This document shows positions 57,901 to 59,813 of a stretch of 64,000 nucleotides of DNA, one piece after another. This stretch comes from Opisthorchis felineus (lineage: Eukaryota; Platyhelminthes; Trematoda; Opisthorchiida; Opisthorchiidae): positions 61,384 to 125,383 of the forward strand of contig SJOL01002364.1 in the NCBI GenBank assembly GCA_004794785.1, given 5' to 3'. Below the pieces are notes generated by a model. The model ran no database searches, was not told the origin of the DNA, and saw only the letters and a program-made list of their open reading frames with translations. The position numbers and the translations under genes are program-made. Positions within the stretch are counted from its first letter, which is position 1. The number at the start of each line of letters is the position of its first letter.

Positions 57901-58487
57901 AGAGGACTTGACAATTCATTAGGTTACTATTATCCTAATCAGTCACCCATCTTTACGGAAGACCTGGTAACCACAAACTTGAGAATTCAAACGAATATTA
58001 ATGAGAAGATTTTGATCGGACTCCTGGAAACGCAGCCACAGGGAGCTCTTCAATGTTGTTGGGACACAGCAGTTGGGTGTAGGTGTCATCCAGTCGGTGA
58101 CTCTTAGATCAGTATTGTGTGATGACTATCGAAAACGTTCAATGACTAATCCCTCCAAGTCCAAGTGAAATCACTCAGCAGGGACGAAGTTATTTTTTGA
58201 TTACTCATTTTGAGATTTAGCTATACTACCGTTCATATCCTTCCTTTCTTTTCCGTTATTTATAGAGAAAGGAAGAGTACCATCGAGCAAAAAAGGAAGC
58301 ACTTCGTCGACTAAAATACCCTAAAGCATTCCTGAACTTTAATCAGCTGCTACATCCTTGTATTGGATTTTCCCTCAGCAGATTAAATCTTTCCAACTTA
58401 TTTGAACAACTATCATCGTGTCAGTTTAACGACGCTGAAATATGGCAGCAGTTGTGTATTAGCGCTTTTAATCCTACTTCACATTGA
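6721..58487 (+). CDS. Giant glycine-rich multi-exon gene, DUF7932-like (whole locus)
   Basis: Gene-level entry. The 37 coding exons listed separately join with consistent phases into a protein of about 2,300 residues. Order along the protein: N-terminal region of unknown fold (1-418), collagen-like G-X-X triplets (419-483), GG-X tracts interrupted by insertions (484-791), a further G-X-X tract (about 885-900), a beta-rich segment with an acidic DGDG loop (962-1018), a middle region with the strings [38 protein letters not shown] and [10 protein letters not shown] (1284-1797), and a helix-rich C-terminus (1803-2296). From memory this resembles very large uncharacterised invertebrate proteins annotated with DUF7932. 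That assignment was not checked. No signal peptide or transmembrane segment is evident at the proposed start. Biochemical function and cellular location are unknown. The first four exons could belong to another transcript. Confidence 0.75.
6940..7040 (+). CDS. Exon 2 (putative)
   Basis: Bounded by an acceptor (aaatactag) and a strong donor (AAAG|gtaagc). Reading starts in phase 0 and ends in phase 2. It encodes [14 protein letters not shown] and a following [19 protein letters not shown], which looks like ordinary globular protein. The flanking introns are both about 39 nt. Function is unknown. Confidence 0.6.
7080..7194 (+). CDS. Exon 3 (putative)
   Basis: Acceptor cttctcag precedes 7080 and a consensus donor ATG|gtaagt follows 7194. 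One base completes the split codon from exon 2, and the exon ends in phase 0. It encodes the strings [20 protein letters not shown] and [13 protein letters not shown]. An in-frame alternative acceptor at 7100 (ttatttag) would drop seven codons. No known domain is recognised. Confidence 0.6.
8098..8260 (+). mobile_element. tRNA-derived SINE
   Basis: Clear internal Pol III promoter: box A tggctcagtgg (8104-8114) and box B ggttcgaatca (8148-8158). They are followed by a unique body containing tctcgactgctcccgtccag and a diverged tail. The same body sequence recurs at about 18100, 34200 and 63970, so this is a dispersed family. The tRNA arms no longer pair well. Confidence 0.65.
9512..9560 (+). 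repeat. Fragment of the dispersed cataaggttgctg repeat
   Basis: The string caccactcataaggttgttg matches the 5' end of the repeat copies at 43944, 50241 and 54441, and similarity fades after about 50 bp. It is a truncated or decayed copy. Confidence 0.45.
13118..13420 (+). CDS. Exon 4 (putative)
   Basis: Pyrimidine-rich acceptor (ttgtttacctggctaaag) and donor TCTCAG|gtaaac, phase 0 to 0, 101 codons. It encodes [20 protein letters not shown], an acidic helical stretch ([13 protein letters not shown]) and a Ser/Thr/Pro-rich, probably disordered tail. The open frame extends further both ways, so the limits rest on splice signals and phase. Placement in this gene is inferred from the match of its phase to exon 5. 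Confidence 0.5.
13421..15870 (+). other. Intron between exons 4 and 5
   Basis: About 2.45 kb. The exon 4 frame stays open to 13687 past the donor, but the sequence there is not convincingly protein-like. I see no other exon, repeat or RNA gene. Confidence 0.5.
15871..16119 (+). CDS. Exon 5
   Basis: Acceptor tacactttatgccag and donor TTCAG|gtgaga, phase 0 to 0, 83 codons. It encodes [20 protein letters not shown], then a polar stretch and a hydrophobic strand ending [13 protein letters not shown]. This is the first exon I place in the large gene with good confidence, because its phase and the next donor/acceptor pair fit exactly. No known motif is seen. Confidence 0.7.
16410..16591 (+). CDS. 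Exon 6
   Basis: Strong acceptor (catttcccag) and a weak donor (GGCTG|gtgacc), phase 0 to 2. It encodes [16 protein letters not shown] and [20 protein letters not shown], with a probable helix. The frame meets a TGA immediately after the donor, so splicing here is required. Exon 7 continues it in the correct phase. Confidence 0.7.
16700..16823 (+). CDS. Exon 7
   Basis: Acceptor ttctttgtttccag. One base completes the codon from exon 6 and reading then gives [20 protein letters not shown], an amphipathic helix, followed by a basic stretch. The exon ends in phase 0 at a weak donor (CTACCA|gttgac). The donor is the least certain point. Confidence 0.6.
16824..17529 (+). other. Intron between exons 7 and 8
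   Basis: About 0.7 kb. No exon, repeat or RNA gene is seen. Confidence 0.55.
17530..17617 (+). CDS. Exon 8: collagen-like G-X-X triplets
   Basis: Acceptor ctccatgcttccag and donor GGTCAAG|gtaggt, phase 0 to 1. It encodes [19 protein letters not shown] and continues with G every third residue through GVRGVDGQ, about eight consecutive G-X-X triplets. It is the start of the glycine-rich region. The tract is far too short for a stable collagen triple helix by itself. Confidence 0.88.
17618..20429 (+). other. Intron between exons 8 and 9
   Basis: About 2.8 kb, holding a minus-strand tRNA-derived SINE (17975-18172). An open frame at 18353-18556 looks mildly protein-like but has no matching splice sites or phase. 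Nothing else is recognised. Confidence 0.55.
17975..18172 (-). mobile_element. tRNA-derived SINE, antisense in intron
   Basis: On the minus strand, box A (gatagctcagag, from 18166) and box B (gtggttcgaaccc, about 18128-18116) are followed by tctcgacttcccctgtctag and a body shared with the copies at 8.1, 34.2 and 64.0 kb. It belongs to the same family, with a somewhat better preserved tRNA-like head. Confidence 0.65.
20430..20536 (+). CDS. Exon 9: collagen-like G-X-X triplets
   Basis: Acceptor tttcaaaagcag and donor CTTTAT|gtgagt. Two bases complete the codon from exon 8 and the exon ends in phase 0. It encodes [19 protein letters not shown] and continues with glycine in steps of three to [10 protein letters not shown]. 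The longer open frame overlapping this position is out of phase and is a shadow. Confidence 0.88.
20537..21841 (+). other. Intron between exons 9 and 10
   Basis: About 1.3 kb. No exon, repeat or RNA gene is seen. Confidence 0.55.
21842..22424 (+). CDS. Exon 10: beta segment, GG-X tract and insertion
   Basis: Strong acceptor (ttctttctgtag) and donor GGGGATG|gtaagt, phase 0 to 1, 194 codons. It begins with a beta-like segment ([12 protein letters not shown], later [15 protein letters not shown]). A tract [17 protein letters not shown] then runs to GGKG, with two glycines in every three residues. Next come about 110 residues of ordinary, partly basic sequence ([32 protein letters not shown]). 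That part separates this tract from the next GG-X tract in exon 11 and looks like an insertion. Confidence 0.92.
22425..27578 (+). other. Long intron between exons 10 and 11
   Basis: About 5.2 kb. It contains a long ACTC microsatellite (24001-24113). Open frames on both strands, including a 157-codon minus-strand one near 25 kb, show no protein-like pattern. Confidence 0.55.
24001..24113 (+). repeat. (CACT)n microsatellite, slightly interrupted
   Basis: About 28 tetranucleotide units of tcac/actc with a few substitutions (cccactc, cattcac). It creates spurious Ser-Leu-Thr-His-repeat open frames. Confidence 0.95.
27579..27694 (+). CDS. Exon 11: GG-X tract ending in a beta strand
   Basis: Acceptor catgtatttcag and donor ATTGAG|gtaagt. 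Two bases complete the codon from exon 10 and the exon ends in phase 0. It encodes [15 protein letters not shown] and then [10 protein letters not shown], followed by a hydrophobic strand [14 protein letters not shown]. The layout of a GG-X run followed by a strand ending in LLM is what I remember as the hallmark of DUF7932-type proteins. Confidence 0.92.
27787..28010 (+). CDS. Exon 12: short GG-X tract and insertion
   Basis: Acceptor gccactttctag and donor AGAAT|gtaagt, phase 0 to 2. It encodes [20 protein letters not shown], then GIGGRPGKS, then about 45 residues of non-repetitive sequence with four cysteines (two as CPVGACTEC). The cysteine cluster C-x4-C-x2-C could bind metal or form disulphides. 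This is a weak inference from spacing alone. Confidence 0.9.
28011..29351 (+). other. Intron between exons 12 and 13
   Basis: About 1.3 kb. A weak tRNA-like box-B string (gtgggtccgaatc, about 28581) hints at a decayed SINE. I see no exon. Confidence 0.5.
29352..29721 (+). CDS. Exon 13: polar segment, then second G-X-X tract
   Basis: Acceptor ttctgtatttccag and donor ACAAAC|gtaggt. One base completes the codon from exon 12 and the exon ends in phase 0, 123 codons. About 75 residues of polar sequence precede [19 protein letters not shown] and LKGKVG, a G-X-X tract rich in lysine and arginine. A beta strand ([10 protein letters not shown]) follows, so collagen-like repeats flank the GG-X region on both sides. 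Confidence 0.92.
30018..30158 (+). CDS. Exon 14
   Basis: Acceptor cttatgttattttag and donor TTCGAT|gtaagt, phase 0 to 0, 47 codons. It encodes an acidic start ([19 protein letters not shown]) and a strand ([13 protein letters not shown]) that runs directly into the acidic loop of exon 15. Confidence 0.9.
30159..30867 (+). other. Intron between exons 14 and 15
   Basis: About 0.7 kb. The open frame at 30458-30694 is not needed by the phase of the gene and looks random. Confidence 0.55.
30868..31038 (+). CDS. Exon 15: beta-rich segment with acidic DGDG loop
   Basis: Acceptor cctcctctacttcag and donor ACAGCG|gtatgt, phase 0 to 0, 57 codons. It encodes [20 protein letters not shown], then paired strands [18 protein letters not shown]. 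The pattern D-G-D-G-F-x-x-P-N-E, followed by alternating hydrophobics and an S-M-P-L-P turn, resembles the DxDGxxxPGE loop at the start of Ig-like beta domains in large secreted or cytoplasmic proteins. It may bind calcium. Two acidic residues of a full EF-type loop are missing. Confidence 0.9.
31039..32514 (+). other. Intron between exons 15 and 16
   Basis: About 1.5 kb. No exon or named repeat is seen. Confidence 0.5.
32515..32835 (+). CDS. Exon 16 (acceptor uncertain)
   Basis: Donor ACTCAG|gtgcga after 32835, phase 0. The frame is open back to 32497. In-phase acceptors exist at 32514 (ttatgataag) and 32550 (tgccagacag), giving 107 or 95 codons, and neither has a good pyrimidine tract. It encodes [16 protein letters not shown] and [19 protein letters not shown]. 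All three frames are partly open here. This one was chosen because it ends in phase 0, as exon 17 requires. Confidence 0.65.
32836..35290 (+). other. Intron between exons 16 and 17
   Basis: About 2.45 kb. It holds a minus-strand SINE/LINE-tail element (about 33870-34250). Overlapping plus and minus open frames at 34256-34785 look like repeat-derived sequence. Confidence 0.5.
33870..34250 (-). mobile_element. SINE-like body with a LINE-type tail, antisense
   Basis: Read on the minus strand, it starts near 34250 with body sequence shared with the tRNA-derived SINE family (cctgtctaggtgtggg, atcccagccctcgt). It ends at 33870-33928 with cagtgaagcatcag...acactgatgt and a short GAT run, matching the tail of the LINE at 270-332. 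The 5' tRNA head is missing or decayed. Confidence 0.55.
35291..35343 (+). CDS. Exon 17
   Basis: Acceptor gagactctgctcag and consensus donor TTCAAC|gtaagt, phase 0 to 2, 53 nt. It encodes [18 protein letters not shown] different in-frame choice (TATFREEFQ) is possible with an acceptor at 35302, but it breaks the phase chain with exons 18 and 19. Confidence 0.75.
35528..35585 (+). CDS. Exon 18
   Basis: Acceptor tttatataatctcag and donor TTTCAG|gtgcgt. One base completes the codon from exon 17 and the exon ends in phase 0. It encodes [19 protein letters not shown], which continues into [11 protein letters not shown] in exon 19. The joined string reads as one beta-rich segment. Confidence 0.75.
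35586..36275 (+). other. Intron between exons 18 and 19
   Basis: About 0.7 kb. No exon or repeat is seen. Confidence 0.55.
36276..36638 (+). CDS. Exon 19
   Basis: Acceptor cgtttctttctaattatag and donor TATCTG|gtgagt, phase 0 to 0, 121 codons, one of the clearest exons. It encodes [20 protein letters not shown], an arginine-rich stretch ([17 protein letters not shown]), and beta strands [26 protein letters not shown] and LPFQLELYL. It probably belongs to a second beta-sandwich-like domain. Confidence 0.92.
36639..38470 (+). other. Intron between exons 19 and 20
   Basis: About 1.8 kb. Open frames at 37765-38360 on both strands show no protein-like pattern. No repeat is recognised. Confidence 0.5.
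38471..38915 (+). CDS. Exon 20: conserved-looking EFAVWHSLL segment
   Basis: Acceptor cacttctaacgcag and strong donor GCTACT|gtaagt, phase 0 to 1, 148 codons. It encodes [14 protein letters not shown], a low-complexity linker, then [20 protein letters not shown] and [10 protein letters not shown], then [13 protein letters not shown]. The pattern strand-helix-xWD-strand suggests a Rossmann-like or TIR-like alpha/beta unit. I recall similar strings (EF.aW..L..lGl...vWD) in DUF7932-type proteins. A perfect 35-nt intron-like sequence (38774-38808) lies inside, but its removal would shift the frame. Confidence 0.85.
38916..39818 (+). other. Intron between exons 20 and 21
   Basis: About 0.9 kb. 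No exon, repeat or RNA gene is seen. Confidence 0.55.
39819..39969 (+). CDS. Exon 21
   Basis: Acceptor ccatgctatctgaatag and donor CAAGC|gtaact. Two bases complete the codon from exon 20 and the exon ends in phase 2. It encodes [20 protein letters not shown] and [18 protein letters not shown], a likely amphipathic helix. The other two frames are also open over most of the exon. This one was chosen by phase on both sides. Confidence 0.72.
40017..40050 (+). CDS. Exon 22 (34 nt)
   Basis: Very good acceptor (gtttactctcacctattcag) only 47 nt after the exon 21 donor, and donor TCCGAG|gtgttt. One base completes the codon and the exon ends in phase 0. It encodes [11 protein letters not shown]. Without it, exons 21 and 23 do not join in phase. 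Confidence 0.65.
40051..40643 (+). other. Intron between exons 22 and 23
   Basis: About 0.6 kb. The exon 22 frame runs open past its donor to about 40193, but this is probably chance. No repeat is seen. Confidence 0.5.
40644..40730 (+). CDS. Exon 23
   Basis: Excellent acceptor (accctttcttcccacctgacag) and consensus donor GTTGAA|gtgagt, phase 0 to 0, 29 codons. It encodes [20 protein letters not shown] and VKLKNLVE, a helix-strand-helix string. A decoy acceptor 40 nt downstream (40770) would lead straight to a TGA. The normal partner appears to be exon 24. Confidence 0.82.
40731..43234 (+). other. Intron between exons 23 and 24
   Basis: About 2.5 kb. It contains the decoy acceptor at 40770 and several overlapping random open frames near 41.2-41.8 kb. 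A tRNA-like string (acggttcgaactg, about 42690) may be a decayed SINE. Confidence 0.5.
43235..43324 (+). CDS. Exon 24: [10 protein letters not shown] segment
   Basis: Acceptor attgttagttcag and consensus donor GGTTGG|gtgagt, phase 0 to 0, exactly 30 codons. It encodes [19 protein letters not shown] followed by [11 protein letters not shown]. The strand-turn-helix pattern with small residues looks like part of an alpha/beta fold. Confidence 0.87.
43944..44160 (+). repeat. Dispersed repeat, copy 1
   Basis: Begins catcactcataaggttgctg, continues with cacgaccggtttcgccctt and ggctcatcatgtgggcgcag, and ends cagctgaatctctcgttta. It matches copies at 50241-50455 and 54441-54642 over its length with scattered differences. 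It has no obvious coding capacity or Pol III boxes and may be a SINE or the end of a larger element. Confidence 0.75.
44671..46057 (+). mobile_element. Decayed Ty3/gypsy LTR retrotransposon fragment
   Basis: RNase H remnant at about 44838-45050: [17 protein letters not shown] followed by LYTDHKPL, the classic gypsy RNase H strings. A connection-like stretch ([10 protein letters not shown]) follows near 45112. Integrase core remnants come next: [19 protein letters not shown] with KWPE (45598-45681), [18 protein letters not shown] (about 45775-45833) and a YREKP string (about 45950). Stops and frameshifts separate these pieces, so the element is dead. I see no LTRs or gag, and reverse transcriptase is not recognisable. 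Confidence 0.8.
47335..47650 (+). repeat. Two-copy tandem duplication, 160-bp period
   Basis: Units at 47335-47494 and 47495-47650 align end to end (shared strings tgtttgttcagg, ggttgccagtta or its variant, ctctagtttagatagacatc). They differ at roughly one base in seven by eye. Each unit contains a tRNA box-B-like ggttcgatt, so a tandemly duplicated SINE fragment is possible. Confidence 0.8.
48401..48675 (+). CDS. Exon 25
   Basis: Strong acceptor (ctctccctttttccag) and donor TAGTGG|gtgagt, phase 0 to 2, 91 codons. It encodes [20 protein letters not shown], then a cysteine-rich segment (C-D-S-C ... E-K-C-C-S-D-C) and a basic helix. Paired C-x2-C and C-C-x2-C groups could bind zinc, but the first half also contains a buried-looking strand. 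The exon overlaps no ATG-initiated open frame of 60 codons and was found from the splice sites. Confidence 0.87.
50241..50455 (+). repeat. Dispersed repeat, copy 2
   Basis: Begins tgcactactcataaggttgc, with cacgaccggtttcgcccttc and ctcatcaggtaggcgcagtc, and ends gctgaatctctcgtttgtg. Its right part forms the left arm of the adjoining hairpin. Confidence 0.78.
50376..50542. repeat. Near-perfect 80-bp foldback (inverted repeat)
   Basis: Left arm 50376-50455 and right arm 50463-50542 are reverse complements with only two mismatches by eye, separated by a 7-nt loop (gaaacat). RNA from either strand could form a long stable hairpin. The left arm is the end of the dispersed repeat and the right arm is an inverted copy of it. 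Confidence 0.92.
51610..51835 (+). CDS. Exon 26
   Basis: Acceptor cttctgtctgcttag and donor AGTCAG|gtaatc. One base completes the codon from exon 25 and the exon ends in phase 0, 75 codons. It encodes [20 protein letters not shown], a polar charged middle, and [15 protein letters not shown]. The phase match to exon 25 is exact. Confidence 0.85.
52028..52089 (+). CDS. Exon 27: FTKRMRW segment
   Basis: Phase 0 to 2. It encodes [20 protein letters not shown], which runs into [10 protein letters not shown] of exon 28. The acceptor is weak (gctgacaag, or an in-phase alternative at 52036) and the donor (GATCT|gtacac) is poor, so the ends are uncertain. An overlapping frame ([13 protein letters not shown]) is also open but cannot join either neighbour in phase. 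Confidence 0.6.
52289..52460 (+). CDS. Exon 28: [10 protein letters not shown] segment
   Basis: Acceptor gtatgatcattacag and donor TTACGG|gtgaga. One base completes the codon from exon 27 and the exon ends in phase 0. It encodes [16 protein letters not shown], a basic loop ([15 protein letters not shown]) and a helix [13 protein letters not shown]. From memory, a basic helix joined to an RYHF-like strand recurs in this family. Confidence 0.82.
52575..52589 (+). CDS. Exon 29: 15-nt microexon
   Basis: Excellent acceptor (gttttttttacatattccag) and consensus donor CTTTCT|gtgagt surround five codons (DKLLS), phase 0 to 0. It extends the helix ending exon 28. Skipping it would keep the frame, so it could be alternative. 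Confidence 0.7.
52590..54167 (+). other. Intron between exons 29 and 30
   Basis: About 1.6 kb. No exon or recognised repeat is seen. Confidence 0.5.
54168..54350 (+). CDS. Exon 30
   Basis: Acceptor ttttccatccatctag and donor TGCAAA|gtaagc, phase 0 to 0, 61 codons. It encodes a leucine-rich helix ([19 protein letters not shown]) and a second helix ([16 protein letters not shown]). The ATG at its first codon follows the splice acceptor and is read as internal. The hydrophobic start is short and could be mistaken for a signal peptide if the exon were read alone. Confidence 0.85.
54351..55988 (+). other. Intron between exons 30 and 31
   Basis: About 1.6 kb, with dispersed repeat copy 3 at 54441-54642. 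No exon is seen. Confidence 0.6.
54441..54642 (+). repeat. Dispersed repeat, copy 3
   Basis: Same order of blocks as copies 1 and 2 (aatcactcacaagtctactg, tgtttcgcccttcttggggt, caggtaggcacagtccccga, ending aatctctcgtttacg). It is more diverged, especially in the right half. Confidence 0.7.
55989..56183 (+). CDS. Exon 31
   Basis: Pyrimidine-rich acceptor (cctttttcttttctgaag) and a weak donor (TCACTG|gttcgt), phase 0 to 0, 65 codons. It encodes [19 protein letters not shown], then a long helix ([20 protein letters not shown]) rich in lysine and glutamine. The following intron is only 40 nt. The frame also reads through it, so retention cannot be excluded until a stop at about 56253. Confidence 0.82.
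56224..56325 (+). CDS. Exon 32
   Basis: Acceptor tgtttccgtctatttctag after a 40-nt intron, and donor CTGAAG|gtatgc, phase 0 to 0, 34 codons. It encodes [20 protein letters not shown] and [14 protein letters not shown]. Splicing with exon 31 and exon 33 is in phase. Confidence 0.78.
56542..56813 (+). CDS. Exon 33
   Basis: Acceptor ctaattttcag and donor CACTTAC|gtgagg, phase 0 to 2, 90 codons. It encodes [20 protein letters not shown], a polar cysteine-containing middle and an acidic end ([17 protein letters not shown]). The frame meets a TGA right after the donor, so the splice is needed. Confidence 0.8.
56961..57048 (+). CDS. Exon 34 (end uncertain)
   Basis: Excellent acceptor (ttgttttcttttctctcag). 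One base completes the codon from exon 33. It encodes [20 protein letters not shown] and SHVTDPYCC. All three frames are open for 70 nt or more, and this one is chosen by phase. Phase-0 donors at 57048 (TGC|gtatat) or 57054 (TAT|gtgcaa) fit exon 35. The frame stays open to a TAG near 57130 ([17 protein letters not shown]), so the exon may be longer. Confidence 0.5.
57403..57459 (+). CDS. Exon 35 (57 nt)
   Basis: Acceptor tcctaattctgattcag and donor ACCTTT|gtaagg, phase 0 to 0, 19 codons ([19 protein letters not shown]). Both splice sites are good and the phase fits exon 36. The other two frames are also open in this short interval. Confidence 0.7.
57601..57966 (+). CDS. Exon 36
   Basis: Acceptor tttccacacaacctttttag and donor GACCTG|gtaacc, phase 0 to 0, 122 codons. 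It encodes a hydrophobic helix pair ([20 protein letters not shown] and [12 protein letters not shown]), then [20 protein letters not shown] and [13 protein letters not shown]. It ends in a polar linker ([14 protein letters not shown]). The ATG at 57631 is internal. No transmembrane topology is obvious. Confidence 0.9.
58266..58487 (+). CDS. Exon 37: terminal coding exon
   Basis: Acceptor tttccgttatttatag, phase 0, 73 codons and a TGA. It encodes a strongly basic helix ([20 protein letters not shown]), a hydrophobic middle ([18 protein letters not shown]) and [20 protein letters not shown]. The stop and the AATAAA 237 nt downstream mark the 3' end of the gene. Confidence 0.88.
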   Translation, partial: RKEEYHRAKKEALRRLKYPKAFLNFNQLLHPCIGFSLSRLNLSNLFEQLSSCQFNDAEIWQQLCISAFNPTSH

Positions 58488-58750
58488 CCATCCATTATTT
58501 TTCTTTCTTTAATTTTGTATGCATCCATCGGATTACTGTGATATGTCCCAGTTATCTATCAACGCTGACCGTTTCGTTTAACCAGTCCTACACGCGGTGA
58601 CCTCCATCAGCGTACGACAGGCTCTGAAATTATCGATAGTCTCACTGAATCTTGTTGTATCGCCTCAACCTTACAAATCCCAACTTTCGATATCATGTTC
58701 TTGGTGTAGTTTTGTCGGCATTTAATAAAAACTCAGTTTGGAACCAGGTG
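58488..58750 (+). other. Probable 3' UTR of the large gene
   Basis: Non-coding and T-rich, following the stop codon. It ends shortly after the AATAAA signal. Confidence 0.6.
58724..58729 (+). terminator. AATAAA polyadenylation signal
   Basis: A canonical hexamer in ggcatttaataaaaactcag, 237 nt after the stop. The cleavage site would be expected about 10-30 nt downstream. A similar AATAAA near 57178 lies in an intron and is not expected to be used if the model is right. Confidence 0.65.
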
Positions 58751-59335
58751 CTCAGTCGGCTTCCTACTGTAATGTAACGGAACTACGTCATTACTTCTCT
58801 TGGAATGGCCATCCTGTTGTGCCGAGGTGGAACTCCCGCTTTGTCCACATCAAAATGAAAAAGACTGGGCTCGGGTTTTGCGATTATCATAGGTCACCAG
58901 CAATGCAAACCCGTGGCAGCACAGATATTTGAGCATTGGTCTTGCGTTAGCGCAGCTCTACTAACCGGAATTATCATTTCTGCAACAAGACCTCAAAGTT
59001 AGCAATTCGAGGATCGGATTGTGGTCATGGAAATAAGAGTTGCAGCTTATAGTGAAACCGCTTTGTTTATTTTCTATTAACTTTTGGAGCTGTTGAAATC
59101 AGTCGACTGTGGCTGAGTCTACTGGTCTTCTTTGCAGAACCGTAATCCAGAGGTGGTCTATACACTGGTTAGAAGCGGACTCATCAGTTTGATACATCTA
59201 AGCAACAAAAGTACCATTTTACTTGCAAACATGTCGAAACCCGTATTGTCTGTATTGATGTCGATTTTTCTTATCCTAGTGTCATTTTTCATCTTTCTGA
59301 ATCAGACCGACTGCGCGCCGCCTTTATCTAACTAT

Positions 59336-59382
59336 TTCAGTTGTTGGTGGTTGTGGGGTTTTGTAGAATACATACCCACATA
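59336..59382 (+). repeat. Duplicated segment, first copy
   Basis: The string ttcagttgttggtggttgtg and its continuation to acatacccaca recur at 59767-59813 with about five differences. It is part of an unrecognised repeat. Confidence 0.65.
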
Positions 59383-59439
59383 ACTTTCGTTTGAACAATC
59401 GTCCTCCTGGCGCAATCATTTTGGTGAGTCCACACCAAA

Positions 59440-59580
59440 GGGGGGGAAGCACTGGACTCGAGTTTTGCTCCTATTAGAGCTCATCAGTAGTGCATATCCA
59501 ATGGCCGTGCCGGGGTTTGAACTCGCAAATATGGCATGTGAGGCAAGCGTGTTGTCACTAGTTCACCAGTGCACGCAGGA
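59440..59580 (-). mobile_element. tRNA-like SINE remnant
   Basis: On the minus strand a box-B-like gagttcaaaccccg (about 59526-59513) follows a tRNA-like segment (ggtgaactagtgacaacacg). The tail is unrelated to the SINE family at 8.1 kb, so this may be a second family. Confidence 0.45.
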
Positions 59581-59766
59581 TTTATCTGAATTTTTACGTC
59601 TGAACAGGTGAACTTGTTGGCGCTTGAGAGATGTGAACGGAACGCCCGACGCCTCGAACGACGACCCAGTACCATAACTTGGTTGTGTCGATCGATTGGC
59701 CCACCAGTCAGGACTTCCCAGTCAGGTATCTCTACAGACGGTTGAAACCCGCTGGACACATTTTGT

Positions 59767-59813
59767 TTCAGTTGTTGGTGTTTGCGGGACTTCGTACAAT
59801 ACATACTCACATG
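59767..59813 (+). repeat. Duplicated segment, second copy
   Basis: Matches 59336-59382; the two starts are 431 bp apart. Confidence 0.65.
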
